In this document: positions 24,656 to 33,144 of the stretch, in pieces
How positions within the stretch are numbered: position 1 is the first letter of the stretch
Layout of the letters: each line of letters starts with the position of its first letter
NCBI GenBank assembly: GCA_016932955.1
Contig: JAFGBV010000248.1
Span: forward strand, 1-33,144
From: Anaerolineales bacterium
GTDB taxonomy: Bacteria > Chloroflexota > Anaerolineae > Anaerolineales > UBA4823
DNA length: 33,144 bases
Direction: 5' to 3'
Translations under genes and position numbers: made by a program
The notes under the pieces: model-generated
Databases searched by the model: none
Told to the model about the DNA's origin: nothing
Seen by the model: only the letters and a program-made list of their open reading frames with translations

Positions 24656-27600
24656 TTATACTGTGGGCTGCTTTTCCAGCTCATCCAACAGATCCAGTGC
24701 CATTTGTACATACCCATTTGCGTCAAGCTGTGTGAATATCTCAATGGCTTGCTGGTATAAAGAGCGTGCCTTTTGGGCATCCCCTTGGGCGGCATGCCGG
24801 GCAAAAGCCTCGCCCCAATCCAGGAGCACACGGGCAAGGTGCCAGCGGCGCCCGGCTCTGGTCAAATGGGTTTCCATCTCCTGGTATCCCGCGATTGCTT
24901 CTTCCCAGCGCCCTTCAGCAACCGCCAGGGCAGATTCACACCATTTCTTGTCCAGCCATAACTCCTGGATCGTCTCAAATTGCGGGATGCTTTGCGTTTC
25001 GGCATATTTACTGCGCGCTGCTTGCACCTCACCTTGAGCGAGCAGAGTCAGGCAGGCGAGCATGCGTGGCGAGAACTTGTCATCCAGGTTGTGCTGGTCG
25101 GCGAGGCTGGTAGCCTTTTCTAGCCAGGAAAGTGCACTGTGGTAATCTTTCATTTCCAGATATGCCTGGCCTTTCCAGGTCATAATCTGGCTTAGCAGGT
25201 GTTGGTCATCTTCCTGAGCTGCTTGTGCTTGCATCTGATCCAGCAGCTCTATGCCAAGGCTCCATTCCCCGCGCATGAGCTTAAGAGTTACAATGATGGT
25301 GTCGTGGTAGTGGCGTGACTTCTCTGGAATGATGGTCGACTTGGACAAGGTATCTATTTCGTTCAGAGATGCTTCTGCGGTGGTGAAATCCCCCATAGAC
25401 AATGAAATAAAGGTTGCTGTTCCCAGGTTATCGTGTGCCCATGAAAGGATCCCCATTTTTTGGGATAACTCGTAGGCTCGAAGGAATTGTGAACGTGCGG
25501 CGCTCAATTCGTCAACTTCTTGCAATCTTCCCCCCAGGTTGATATGGGCGCGCACTGCAGTAGTATACAACCCCGCATTCTCTGCTAGCTCAACAGCTTT
25601 TGCCAAATAGGCGCGTTTTGTGTCAAAAGTTTGGTTAGGCAACAGACCAAGCGTGGAGAGGGTATCGGCCTGGACTTCGATCAGTCCCAGCTTTTCTGCC
25701 ATTTCCAAAGCCTGCTGGCACAATACCCCAGCCTCATCAGGATGTTGGTTGAAGAAGTGGGCGCGGGCGGTCTCGTGAAGCAAAGCGGCCATCCCCGGGC
25801 TTTCCAGGGATTTAGGAGCAGCTTCCAGCCCTTCCAGGCAGTGATTCAGCCCTCCCTGGACGTCGCCTGCATACCAGATGCTGCGTGCGGTGCGAGCATA
25901 GATGCGGCACATTGCATCATAATCCTGGGCCTGGATGTATAAATTGCTGGCTTCTTTCCATATCGCTACGGCTTTCTGGTACAAACTCTGCCGAAACAGC
26001 GCTTCTCCCAGCCCTGCTAGCAGAGCAGCTCGTTCCACGCCGGTATCTACCAGATCCAGCGCTGCACGGAAATACCGATCAGCTTCCTGGTTGGCGTATA
26101 TCGATAAAGCTCGTTCGCCAGCTTTGGCATAATAATTGGTTGCGTTTTCCAAATCCTTTGCCTGCTCGTAGTGATAGGCCAGTGCAGGGTAATCGTCTGG
26201 GCGTAGTGTTTCGATAGCAGCAGCAACGCGGCGGTGCAAGCGGTGCCGCCGCAATCCACTGATAGTCTCGCGCAGCGTCGTGGTGATCAACCCATGTGCA
26301 AACGCGAAGCGTTCCTGATTCTTCCTGCCATTTTTTCCGTAATCTGCATGGACCTCTGAGATCAACTGGCCCTGTTCGGCGTTTTCTAATGCTTCGACAA
26401 GCTGATCTTCACTTAACTCGCAGGCAGCATGTAAGGTTTCGAAATCAAATTCCCGCCCAATCACGGCTGCCAGGCGTAGAACATCCTGCGCTTCCGGCGT
26501 AAGCTTGGCAATTCGAGCCTGGATCGCCAGGCGCACGCTTTGGGGCAGTTCCAATTCTTTGAGACTCGGCCATTCCCAATGCCCATCCTGGTAGGTTAAT
26601 TTTCCCTGCTCAATCAGAGCCCGACAGACTTCTTCGATAAAGAAAAGGTTGCCGTCAGTTTCCTTGAATATTGCTTCGGCGAATTCTGGTGCAACCTCTT
26701 CCTGGAACATGATCGAAAGCACGCGCCTGGTCTGTGCGCGGTCGTAACGCCCTAGTTTGAGCCTGGCAGCCAGATGTTCACGGTGGAAGTCCAGCAGGAC
26801 CTCTGTCAGGTAGCTGACGTCTTCCAACTCGGTTTCACGGTAGGTTAGAACGATGAGCAGGCGCAGTGATGCGTTGCGCGCCCGGCGTGCCAGGTGACGG
26901 ATCAGGTAGAGCGTTCCACTATCTGCCCAGTGCACATCTTCCAGGATCAGCAGTATGGGAGCATGCTGGGTAGCGGTCGCCAGTAGAGTGTACACACTCT
27001 CAAACAAGCGGTGCTGCCCTACGGCGGCATCAACAGGTTGATTCTGGGGAAGTTGCGTATAGCGAATGCGTAAGCCAGGTGATATGGAAGCCAGGTCGGC
27101 CAACACCAGATCCGATAACTGCACCTGGGTTTTCTCGATCACATCTTGAATAATGCGGTTGAGAGGGGCGTAAGGCGCATTTCCTTCTGCATAGCACTCG
27201 TCAACCAGAACAATACCTGCTGTGACTTCTGCCAGCGCTTTGATCTCGCGCACCAAGGGCGATTTCCCAACACCGGGTTCGCCACTGATCAGTATGACGG
27301 GTTGGGTGACGATGCCATTCGTCATTTGCCGCCACAAGCTTTTGGCTTCAGCCAGCTCTTGTTCTCTGCCGATCAGCCGCCCGCGCACCAAGATGTTAAT
27401 TCCACTGGGCTTTAACGCCGTGCTCTCTACTGCCAGGGCGTTGGGTTCCAGCGCCGCGCGAACCAGGGCGGCATTAGGGGGACGTTCTTCTTTGCGCTTG
27501 CTCAGCAGACTCACGATCAATTGGTCAAGGGCAGGAGGAATACCGGGATTATACGTGCGAGGCGGAATCACGGGCGCGTGCAGGTGTTGGGAGATGATTG

Positions 27601-28243
27601 CCAGTGGATCATCGCCGGTGAAGGGCAGGCGCCCTGTGGTGAGCTCGTAGAGTATGCCGCCTAGGGCATAAAGGTCTGCTCGTCCATCAACGTCTTCACC
27701 CATTGCCTGCTCAGGTGCCATGTAGTGGATTGTGCCAATGAACGCTCCCTCTGCACTCAGTCGTGAGGTAATCGAGCGCGCCAGCCCAAAGTCAGTTAGT
27801 TTGGCTACGCCGGTGGACGATACAATGACGTTTTCGGGTTTCAGATCGCGATGTACAATCCCATGCGCGTGGGCATGCTCCAGTGCTTTGCAAATCTGGC
27901 GGATAATGTCTAGCGTTTGGTCCAGCGTTTCGGGTCTCAGATCGTAGAGCGATTCGCCTTCCAGCAATTCCATGATGATGAAGGAGTTGCCATCAATTTC
28001 CCCGGCATCATATATACTGACGATGTTGGGATGATTCAGCCTTGCTGCTGCTTGGGCTTCCCGTAGCATTCGCGCCCTGCCTTCGGTGCCAATTTGAGAG
28101 TTGCTGAGTAATTTCACTGCGACGGAGCGCTCTAGAATCGTGTCTTGTGCGCGATAAACGACGCCCATCCCGCCATGACCCAGCTCGGCCTCCAGCCGGT
28201 AGCGATTGTTGAACAGTGATCCGATTTCGAGAATCATACGCAT
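24656..28243 (-). CDS. Ser/Thr protein kinase-AAA ATPase-TPR protein
   Basis: This is a 1195-residue soluble protein. A complete Hanks-type kinase domain (about 15-265) has the G-H-G-G-M-G-V-V-Y loop (22-30), Lys44, H-R-D with Asp133, D-F-G at 151-153 and A-P-E at 176-178. An AAA_16-type ATPase follows, with Walker A G-E-P-G-V-G-K-S (321-328) and Walker B L-L-I-L-E-D-V (431-437). The rest (about 650-1190) is helical, with TPR-like repeats. This layout resembles PknK-like and STAND regulators: the TPR part receives a signal, the ATPase switches, the kinase is the output. The start may be ATG 28243 or ATG 28237; an AGGA lies 7 bases before the second. It begins 7 bases after the phosphatase gene stop, so the pair is almost certainly co-transcribed. 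Substrates are unknown. Confidence 0.92.
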   Translation of the reverse strand: MRMILEIGSLFNNRYRLEAELGHGGMGVVYRAQDTILERSVAVKLLSNSQIGTEGRARMLREAQAAARLNHPNIVSIYDAGEIDGNSFIIMELLEGESLYDLRPETLDQTLDIIRQICKALEHAHAHGIVHRDLKPENVIVSSTGVAKLTDFGLARSITSRLSAEGAFIGTIHYMAPEQAMGEDVDGRADLYALGGILYELTTGRLPFTGDDPLAIISQHLHAPVIPPRTYNPGIPPALDQLIVSLLSKRKEERPPNAALVRAALEPNALAVESTALKPSGINILVRGRLIGREQELAEAKSLWRQMTNGIVTQPVILISGEPGVGKSPLVREIKALAEVTAGIVLVDECYAEGNAPYAPLNRIIQDVIEKTQVQLSDLVLADLASISPGLRIRYTQLPQNQPVDAAVGQHRLFESVYTLLATATQHAPILLILEDVHWADSGTLYLIRHLARRARNASLRLLIVLTYRETELEDVSYLTEVLLDFHREHLAARLKLGRYDRAQTRRVLSIMFQEEVAPEFAEAIFKETDGNLFFIEEVCRALIEQGKLTYQDGHWEWPSLKELELPQSVRLAIQARIAKLTPEAQDVLRLAAVIGREFDFETLHAACELSEDQLVEALENAEQGQLISEVHADYGKNGRKNQERFAFAHGLITTTLRETISGLRRHRLHRRVAAAIETLRPDDYPALAYHYEQAKDLENATNYYAKAGERALSIYANQEADRYFRAALDLVDTGVERAALLAGLGEALFRQSLYQKAVAIWKEASNLYIQAQDYDAMCRIYARTARSIWYAGDVQGGLNHCLEGLEAAPKSLESPGMAALLHETARAHFFNQHPDEAGVLCQQALEMAEKLGLIEVQADTLSTLGLLPNQTFDTKRAYLAKAVELAENAGLYTTAVRAHINLGGRLQEVDELSAARSQFLRAYELSQKMGILSWAHDNLGTATFISLSMGDFTTAEASLNEIDTLSKSTIIPEKSRHYHDTIIVTLKLMRGEWSLGIELLDQMQAQAAQEDDQHLLSQIMTWKGQAYLEMKDYHSALSWLEKATSLADQHNLDDKFSPRMLACLTLLAQGEVQAARSKYAETQSIPQFETIQELWLDKKWCESALAVAEGRWEEAIAGYQEMETHLTRAGRRWHLARVLLDWGEAFARHAAQGDAQKARSLYQQAIEIFTQLDANGYVQMALDLLDELEKQPTV

Positions 28244-28250
28244 ATCCTGG

Positions 28251-30032
28251 TCAAGCTAACCGTTTGACGGCGACCAACGTCACATCATCGTTCAGCGCCT
28301 GTGAGTGGGTGAACTGATCCAGTGCTATTCCAACTTCATCCAGGATCTGTGCGGCACTGGCGTCGACATGCTTTTTGCAGACCGATTCCAGTCGCTGCAG
28401 ATCAAATGATTGGTCTTCTGCGTTGGTCGCCTCAGTAACACCGTCTGTGTACATCAGGATCGAGTCGCCAGGATTTAGCACCAGTGCTTCCTGCGCATAA
28501 ACTGCCTCCTCGTCGATGCCGAGGGGCATTCCGGATGCTTTCAGACGTATGAGACGGTCTTCAGATTTGCGGTACAACAAGGGCGGATTATGCCCGGCGT
28601 TGACATAAACTATCTCGCCCGTATCGGTGTTCATTTGCGCGTAAAACAGGGTAACAAAAGAGCCATACGTTGAATCACTGCAGATAAGATGGTTGGCGCG
28701 CAAGATGCCTTGCAGCGGAGATGCCGCATCATCAATGCTGGCGCGAAACACACTGCGCGTGAAGGCCATGTAAAGCGCAGCGGGCATTCCCTTGTCCATT
28801 ACATCTGCAATCACCACTCCAAGTTGCCCGTTGCGCAGTTGGATGAAATCGTAGTAATCTCCTGCGACTTCACGGGCGGGCTGCCAGTGGGCGGCAAAAT
28901 CCCACCCTGGTGGCTGCGGTTTTTCTACCGGCAGCAAACTGGCCTGCACGCGCCGTGCAACCTGCAGCTCACGTTCCATGCGCCCTTTTTCCACAGCTTC
29001 CTTGAAAAGACGTGCATTCTCAATAGCGATTGCTGCGCCTGAAGCGATGGTGGAAAGCATTTCCAGGTCAGCGGGCGTAAAACCTCCTGGCTTATTGAAA
29101 ACTTCGATCACGCCAATCGAACGCTCGTTGCATACCAGAGGGGCAGCCAGCAAGCATCGTGTGGTGAACCCAGACTCTGCGTCGGCCTCAGCGTAGAAAC
29201 GCGGGTCGTGGCGCACATCATTAACCAATGCTCCTTTTTGTTCTCTCACCGCCCATCCAGCGATACCTTGCCCGAGGGGGATGCGAAATGGTTTTACTTG
29301 CTCCGCATGTTCGCCCACGGCGATCTGAAATACCAGCTCATCGCCCTCAATTGTCAGGATAGAGGCTGCCTCGGCTCCCAGGCTGTCCTGGACGCGCTGC
29401 AAGGCGGCTTCCAACACTCTGTCCAGATCCAGCGTGGCAGTTAAATTTGCACTGATCTCATTGATCAGTCGCAATGTCTCTAGCTTGTTCTGGGTTTCGC
29501 GGAACAGGCGTGCATTCTCAATCGCCACGGCAGCGTTTGAGGCAATGACGCTCAGGAGCTCCAGGTCTGCATTGGTAAAGATACCTGCCTGGATGCGGTT
29601 ATCCACATAGACCAGGCCCGAGAACTCCTCTTTCACGATCAGAGGAACACAAAGGATGGAGCGCAAGCCTAGCAACCGTACACTCTGGCGTCCGCTGAAG
29701 CGGTCATCGATTTGAGCATCATTGGTTAGGACCGCTTTTTTATCCTTTGCAACCCGTTCTACCACGCCGCGCGATACCTGGAAGGCAGGCATATCCAGGC
29801 TATTGTGTTCCATCCCCCGCGCCACTTTGATGGAGAGCCTGGGCTGGCTTGGCTCGCCTGTGTATTCTGTGAGCATGATAAAACCCCGCTCTGCGCGCAT
29901 GGTGGTGATCACCTCGTCCATCACCCGGTTGAGAACATCATCCAGGTCCAGGGAGGAATTCAGGGTTTGCGAGAGGCGGTAGAGCAGAGCTAGGCGCTCG
30001 CCTGGGGATTGGGGGATAGCGGGTTCGATCAT
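28251..30032 (-). CDS. GAF-GAF-PP2C (SpoIIE/RsbU-type) serine phosphatase
   Basis: This 593-residue protein has two GAF sensor domains (about 15-175 and 185-345), a short linker helix (about 345-370) and a C-terminal SpoIIE-type PP2C phosphatase (about 380-593). Metal-binding Asp residues are present at Asp392 (V-A-G-D-Y-Y-D), Asp410 (V-I-A-D-V), Asp530 (M-Y-T-D-G-V-T-E-A) and Asp582/583 (A-L-N-D-D-V-T-L), so it should be active. Family members dephosphorylate STAS-domain anti-anti-sigma factors, but no STAS or anti-sigma gene lies in the window. Here the partner is more likely the kinase encoded immediately downstream, or that kinase's substrates. The ligand of the GAF domains is unknown. 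No ribosome site precedes the ATG. A weak TTGCCC/TAATCT pair (19-base spacer) upstream could be its promoter. Confidence 0.92.
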   Translation of the reverse strand: MIEPAIPQSPGERLALLYRLSQTLNSSLDLDDVLNRVMDEVITTMRAERGFIMLTEYTGEPSQPRLSIKVARGMEHNSLDMPAFQVSRGVVERVAKDKKAVLTNDAQIDDRFSGRQSVRLLGLRSILCVPLIVKEEFSGLVYVDNRIQAGIFTNADLELLSVIASNAAVAIENARLFRETQNKLETLRLINEISANLTATLDLDRVLEAALQRVQDSLGAEAASILTIEGDELVFQIAVGEHAEQVKPFRIPLGQGIAGWAVREQKGALVNDVRHDPRFYAEADAESGFTTRCLLAAPLVCNERSIGVIEVFNKPGGFTPADLEMLSTIASGAAIAIENARLFKEAVEKGRMERELQVARRVQASLLPVEKPQPPGWDFAAHWQPAREVAGDYYDFIQLRNGQLGVVIADVMDKGMPAALYMAFTRSVFRASIDDAASPLQGILRANHLICSDSTYGSFVTLFYAQMNTDTGEIVYVNAGHNPPLLYRKSEDRLIRLKASGMPLGIDEEAVYAQEALVLNPGDSILMYTDGVTEATNAEDQSFDLQRLESVCKKHVDASAAQILDEVGIALDQFTHSQALNDDVTLVAVKRLA

Positions 30033-30142
30033 GCCAGTATCTGGGTGGTCCTATCTTTCTCCGCTTACTGATTATCTACTGCTAGATTATCTCATGGACT
30101 GTGGGCTGGGGCAAGTTATCGGTGTGGATTTATGTGCCGTTC

Positions 30143-30151
30143 TGGTATACT
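30143..30151 (+). promoter_or_regulatory. extended -10 promoter of the sulfurtransferase gene
   Basis: TGG followed by TATACT matches an extended -10, with a start expected near 30158, ten bases before the GGGAG ribosome site at 30168-30172. Confidence 0.5.
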
Positions 30152-30182
30152 GGTAAGAAATACAATCGGGAGTTCAGAGAAT

Positions 30183-31037
30183 ATGTACACAACCTTGATC
30201 AATTGTGCAGACCTGGCAGCCAATTTGTCTGACCCGCAGTGGGTGATTGTCGACGCACGCTTTTCCCTTGCAGAGCCGCCTCTAGGCCGGAGCAATTATC
30301 TGCTCTCCCATATCCCCGGCGCAGTTTATGCCCATCTTGATGAAGACCTTTCTACATCGATCATCAAAGGGGTTACTGGCCGTCATCCGCTTCCCACTCC
30401 GGATGCTGCCGCGCGAGTGTTTTCCAGATTTGGGATTGGGCCAGGGGTTCAGGTGGTGGCTTACGATGATCTCGGCGGCGCACTGGCGGCGGTTCGCGTG
30501 TGGTGGATGCTGCGCTGGTTGGGGCATGATGCAGTGGCTGTACTGGATGGCGGATGGCAGTCATGGCAAAAGTCGGGTTATCCCAGCGAGCCCGGCGTTC
30601 ATGAGAATCCCCCCCGGTCGTTTGTGCCTGTGCCGCGTCCAGAGATGTTGCTCTCAACTGCGCAGGTGGATGTTATCCGCCAGGACCCTGCTTACAAGGT
30701 TTTGGATGCCCGCTCTGCTGACCGGTATCGCGGTGAAAACGAGACGATTGACCCGGTTGCCGGGCATATTCCGGGGGCATTCTCTGCACCTTATACTGGC
30801 AACCTGAGTCCAGATGGCGCCTTCTTCCCAGCCGAGCACCTGCGGGCATACTACCAAAAACTCCTGGCGGGCATTCCTCCCGAACGTACTGCTGCCTACT
30901 GCGGCTCTGGTGTGACATCGATTCACAACATCCTGGCGATGCTGCATGCCGGTTTGGGTGAGGCGCGCCTCTACGCTGGCTCGTGGAGCGAGTGGATTGC
31001 AGATCCTCGTCGACCAGTGGCGACGGGAGAGAATTGA
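30183..31037 (+). CDS. sulfurtransferase with two rhodanese domains
   Basis: This 284-residue protein has an inactive N-terminal rhodanese domain (about 5-135, with V-D-A-R and H-I-P-G-A but no Cys in the active loop) and an active C-terminal one (about 155-280). The catalytic Cys240 sits in the loop C-G-S-G-V-T. That loop is typical of 3-mercaptopyruvate sulfurtransferases (SseA), whereas thiosulfate sulfurtransferases usually have C-R-K-G-V-T. It moves sulfane sulfur to cyanide, thiols or protein acceptors in the cytoplasm. The ATG at 30183 is preferred over an upstream in-frame GTG-type start (30132), because GGGAG lies 10 bases before it and the promoter lies between the two. It is a monocistronic gene divergent from the phosphatase and convergent with the zinc-ribbon gene, whose stop is only 6 bases away. 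Confidence 0.93.
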   Translation: MYTTLINCADLAANLSDPQWVIVDARFSLAEPPLGRSNYLLSHIPGAVYAHLDEDLSTSIIKGVTGRHPLPTPDAAARVFSRFGIGPGVQVVAYDDLGGALAAVRVWWMLRWLGHDAVAVLDGGWQSWQKSGYPSEPGVHENPPRSFVPVPRPEMLLSTAQVDVIRQDPAYKVLDARSADRYRGENETIDPVAGHIPGAFSAPYTGNLSPDGAFFPAEHLRAYYQKLLAGIPPERTAAYCGSGVTSIHNILAMLHAGLGEARLYAGSWSEWIADPRRPVATGEN

Positions 31038-31043
31038 TCTGTG

Positions 31044-31811
31044 CTAAAGATCCTGGTAGCGCGAGTTCTCCAGGTCTTTGCGTAATTTGTCGGCTTCTGT
31101 CTCTTCAGTCACCAGACCTTGTGTTTTTGCCATTTCCAACTCGGCTGCCTCGGCGGCACGCAGGTCATTGATTGGTCGAGCGCGCATAATTGCCCATTTC
31201 CCACAATGAGGGCAGCGGTCAAACTTGCCCACCAGCATATTCGGCGCCATAAAATTGAGCGAGAAAGGACGCTGGCAGCGCGGGCAGATGGCTCCGCCAG
31301 CGATGCCGTACTTGCGCGGTTCCCCCAAGGGCAGGCTGCCACGCTTTTTTGCAGTTAATAACGGGACCGTAAACGAGCCAACCAAAGCAATTCCGACCAG
31401 GATCAACATTGGCACCAGGATCTTGCCAACGAATTTCATGCCCTCGTCCGGGCTGACAAATTCCACCACGATCACATTCGATTGTAATTCTCGACCGTCT
31501 GAAGTGTAACCGACTGCGCTCAGGCTATGCTCACCCAGCGGGTAATCATCCGTGCTGAATTGCAGCTTAAAAGGCGCTTCCGTGTCTTCGCCAATCATCT
31601 CCCCATCGATCATGAATTCCACCCGTTGCAGGTTTTCGGGGCCGCGGATCTTGAAGCTGAACAGACCTTGAATATCATTTCCCAAACCCCCATAACCAAA
31701 ATCACGCGAAAGCCCCAATTCGAATGGCTCCTCGCTTTGCGCCAGGGCACCCTGCGTGGAGAAGCCAACCAGTATCAATGCAATAATTAAATAGCTCATT
31801 CTCTTTTTCAT
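31044..31811 (-). CDS. membrane protein with Ig-like domain and zinc ribbon, ABC-associated
   Basis: This 255-residue protein has an N-terminal signal peptide (cleavage likely after A-L-A at about residue 24). An extracytoplasmic beta-sandwich (about 28-120) has an Ig-like pattern (F-M-I-D-G..Y-P-L-G-E-H-S-L-S-A-V-G-Y-T). A single transmembrane helix (about 128-152) follows. The cytoplasmic part contains a zinc ribbon with Cys176, Cys179, Cys200 and Cys203, then a charged helical tail. I recognise no named family. It begins 1 base after the ABC-2 permease stop, so it is co-transcribed with the exporter and may be an accessory subunit linking something outside the cell to a cytoplasmic partner. 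Function unknown. Confidence 0.8.
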   Translation of the reverse strand: MKKRMSYLIIALILVGFSTQGALAQSEEPFELGLSRDFGYGGLGNDIQGLFSFKIRGPENLQRVEFMIDGEMIGEDTEAPFKLQFSTDDYPLGEHSLSAVGYTSDGRELQSNVIVVEFVSPDEGMKFVGKILVPMLILVGIALVGSFTVPLLTAKKRGSLPLGEPRKYGIAGGAICPRCQRPFSLNFMAPNMLVGKFDRCPHCGKWAIMRARPINDLRAAEAAELEMAKTQGLVTEETEADKLRKDLENSRYQDL

Positions 31812-31812
31812 A

Positions 31813-32601
31813 CTACTTCCACCTCGTCAGGATTGACTCGCGTTCGAAGATGTGCACTGTCAGGTAGATGAGCAGCAGGTCGAGCACAAGCAACACCGCT
31901 GCCATTATGAGCACAACCGTGCGGCTGAACAGAATAAAGCCGGAAATCTGGCCGAAAAACAGACCAATCAACGGCAGGATGATAACTGCTGAGACCTGCT
32001 CCGCCACACGCGGATCATTGACCCGCGAGGAAACCATGATGCTGAAATTGACCGAAAGGATTGCCATCAAAGGCCCTACCAGGAAAATTGCCAGCAACCA
32101 CATGGGATCCATCAAGGCATTCATCAGTGACCTGCTTTGGGCGATGATCCCTGCGCCAATGGCAAAAATGCCAAAACCAATCCAGGTGGCAATCACTGCC
32201 GGAATGGTGGCAGCCAGGTTTTTGGCAATCAGCAATTCGGCGGTAGTAATGGGGGTTGCCAGCAAAGGCTCCAGGCTGCGGGTGGTTTTCTCGCCAACGA
32301 TGGAATAAGCGGCGATGTTCACCGGGATCATCAGGGGGATGATCATAAACATGATCAAGAACTGGCTCACCATATAGAATTGGAAGCATTCTGTTCCGGT
32401 AAGGTTTGTTGGACAGAAGCGCGTAAACTGAGAAGGCATTTCACTGCTGATATCTCCCGCTTCAGCACCGCTTGTGGCATATAAAATAATTAAAGGCAGG
32501 GCGGTCAGTAAAAGAGGCAAAAAGATGATGCTGAACAGCACCATACGGTTCTTAAATACTTCGGCCCATTCTTTACGTAAAACAATCTTGATCTTTTCCA
32601 T
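31813..32601 (-). CDS. ABC-2 type transporter permease
   Basis: This 262-residue membrane protein has about six hydrophobic helices. An extracytoplasmic loop of about 35 residues with two Cys follows the first helix. The I-V-G-E-K-T-T-R-S-L-E-P-L-L-A-T-P-I segment is typical of NatB/ABC-2 permeases (E-K-E..G-T-L-E-x-L-L-x-T-P). With the ATPase encoded just upstream (8-base gap) it forms an exporter in the cytoplasmic membrane. The substrate is unknown; relatives export Na+, drugs or peptides. It lies 1 base before the Ig-like/zinc-ribbon gene in the same operon. Confidence 0.9.
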   Translation of the reverse strand: MEKIKIVLRKEWAEVFKNRMVLFSIIFLPLLLTALPLIILYATSGAEAGDISSEMPSQFTRFCPTNLTGTECFQFYMVSQFLIMFMIIPLMIPVNIAAYSIVGEKTTRSLEPLLATPITTAELLIAKNLAATIPAVIATWIGFGIFAIGAGIIAQSRSLMNALMDPMWLLAIFLVGPLMAILSVNFSIMVSSRVNDPRVAEQVSAVIILPLIGLFFGQISGFILFSRTVVLIMAAVLLVLDLLLIYLTVHIFERESILTRWK

Positions 32602-32609
32602 GTCGATGC

Positions 32610-33144
32610 TTATCCCTTCTGAACCAACTGCAGATACACATCTTCCAGGGAGTGGCGTAGCTCACCAACGAACTGCACGTCTGCACCTGCTGCCACAAGT
32701 GTGCGGATGATTTCCGGATTCTGCTGCTCGGGATTTTCCAGAGTAATGACCAATTTATTGTCCACCACCTTGGCTTCTAGGACGAACGGCAACATACGTA
32801 CCTTCCCGGCAACCGCCTCGTCGAGTCGCTGCAAGTGGAAGATCACTTTTCGCCCAAACAGTTGTGAGCGCAGCCGTGCTGGCGTGTCCACCACCAGCAG
32901 GTGTGATTTAAAGACCCCCACGCGGTCGCACAGCCGGTCGGCTTCATCCAGGTTATGCGTGCAAAGGAAGATCGTGCGCCCTTGCTTGCTCAACTCCTCG
33001 ATGAAGTCGCGCACCAGGTGGGCGGCTTCGGGGTCCAGCCCAGCGGTGGGCTCATCGAGGAACAAGATGCGCGGCTCATGTAACAACGCGCGGGCAATTG
33101 CCAGCTTCTGCTTCATGCCCTTGGAGAAGGTGCCTGCCTCATCA
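32610..33144 (-). CDS. ABC transporter ATP-binding protein (5' end outside the window)
   Basis: The C-terminal 178 residues of an ABC ATPase are present, and the frame stays open to the right edge. Visible are the signature region (F-S-K-G-M-K-Q-K-L, a common variant of L-S-G-G-Q in ABC-2 exporters), Walker B I-L-F-L-D-E-P-T-A-G-L-D-P with catalytic Glu, and the switch His in C-T-H-N-L-D-E-A. A C-terminal extension of about 100 residues follows, as in NatA-like subunits. The Walker A motif lies outside the window. An internal ATG at 33116 is not the start because it lies inside the signature motif. It powers the permease encoded immediately downstream. Confidence 0.93.
   Translation of the reverse strand, partial: DEAGTFSKGMKQKLAIARALLHEPRILFLDEPTAGLDPEAAHLVRDFIEELSKQGRTIFLCTHNLDEADRLCDRVGVFKSHLLVVDTPARLRSQLFGRKVIFHLQRLDEAVAGKVRMLPFVLEAKVVDNKLVITLENPEQQNPEIIRTLVAAGADVQFVGELRHSLEDVYLQLVQKG

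Noticed and set aside
24613..24837. 75-residue N-terminal extension of the GH13 protein
   Set aside because: It runs into the kinase gene in another frame and lacks a ribosome site, whereas ATG 24612 has GGAGG at the right distance.

Overview
The window looks like a chromosomal segment of an anaerobic member of the Chloroflexota, most likely class Anaerolineae. This is inferred from gene content: a surface lipoprotein with a long Pro/Thr linker, very large signalling proteins with AAA and TPR parts, an NfnAB electron-bifurcating transhydrogenase, and glycogen genes mixed with GH57 and GH13 enzymes. No marker gene in the window settles the taxonomy. No tRNA, rRNA, insertion sequence, prophage or CRISPR array was recognised.

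Layout. 1-1330 (+): tail of an unidentified gene, a terminator, an orphan BrnA/CopG-like antitoxin, a second terminator, and a HEPN-MNT toxin-antitoxin pair. 1331-4747 (+): an aspS-asnS operon (aspartyl- and asparaginyl-tRNA synthetases) preceded by what reads as a complete transcription attenuator. It has a promoter, a 19-codon leader peptide with the run Asn-Asn-Asn-Asp-Asn-Asp, and two mutually exclusive RNA structures, the second an intrinsic terminator. 4765-8076 (+): a nucleotide cyclase-AAA-TPR protein. 8124-8379 (+): a structured RNA most like 6S RNA, with its own promoter and a downstream terminator. 8372-10307 (-): a Nudix/NrtR-like protein with a predicted leaderless start, followed by an MFS transporter. 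10373-11608 (+): a CBM9-like lipoprotein followed by a gene remnant. 11721-13984 (+): nfnA-nfnB. 14065-18349 (-): glgA-glgC-malQ. 18540-19982 (+): a GH57 enzyme. 20096-20962 (+): a DegV protein. 21043-30032 (-): a three-gene set encoding a GAF-GAF-PP2C phosphatase, a Ser/Thr kinase-AAA-TPR protein and a 1189-residue GH13 enzyme. 30183-31037 (+): a two-domain sulfurtransferase. 31044-33144 (-): an ABC-2 exporter (ATPase cut by the window edge, permease) with an Ig-like/zinc-ribbon membrane protein.

How the parts work together. The glycogen genes cover ADP-glucose synthesis (GlgC), chain elongation (GlgA) and glucan rearrangement (MalQ), with GH57 and GH13 enzymes nearby. The large GH13 gene is third in a set that begins with a phosphatase and a kinase, which suggests, but does not show, that glucan turnover is under phosphorylation control. 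NfnAB would balance NADH, NADPH and ferredoxin in an anaerobe.

The strongest candidate for something undescribed is the Asn/Asp leader-peptide attenuator. It would sense charging of exactly the two tRNAs served by the two synthetases it precedes. The AspRS also carries residues typical of non-discriminating enzymes (His31 and a Gly at 83) although AsnRS is co-encoded, so the biology of Asn-tRNA in this organism may be unusual.
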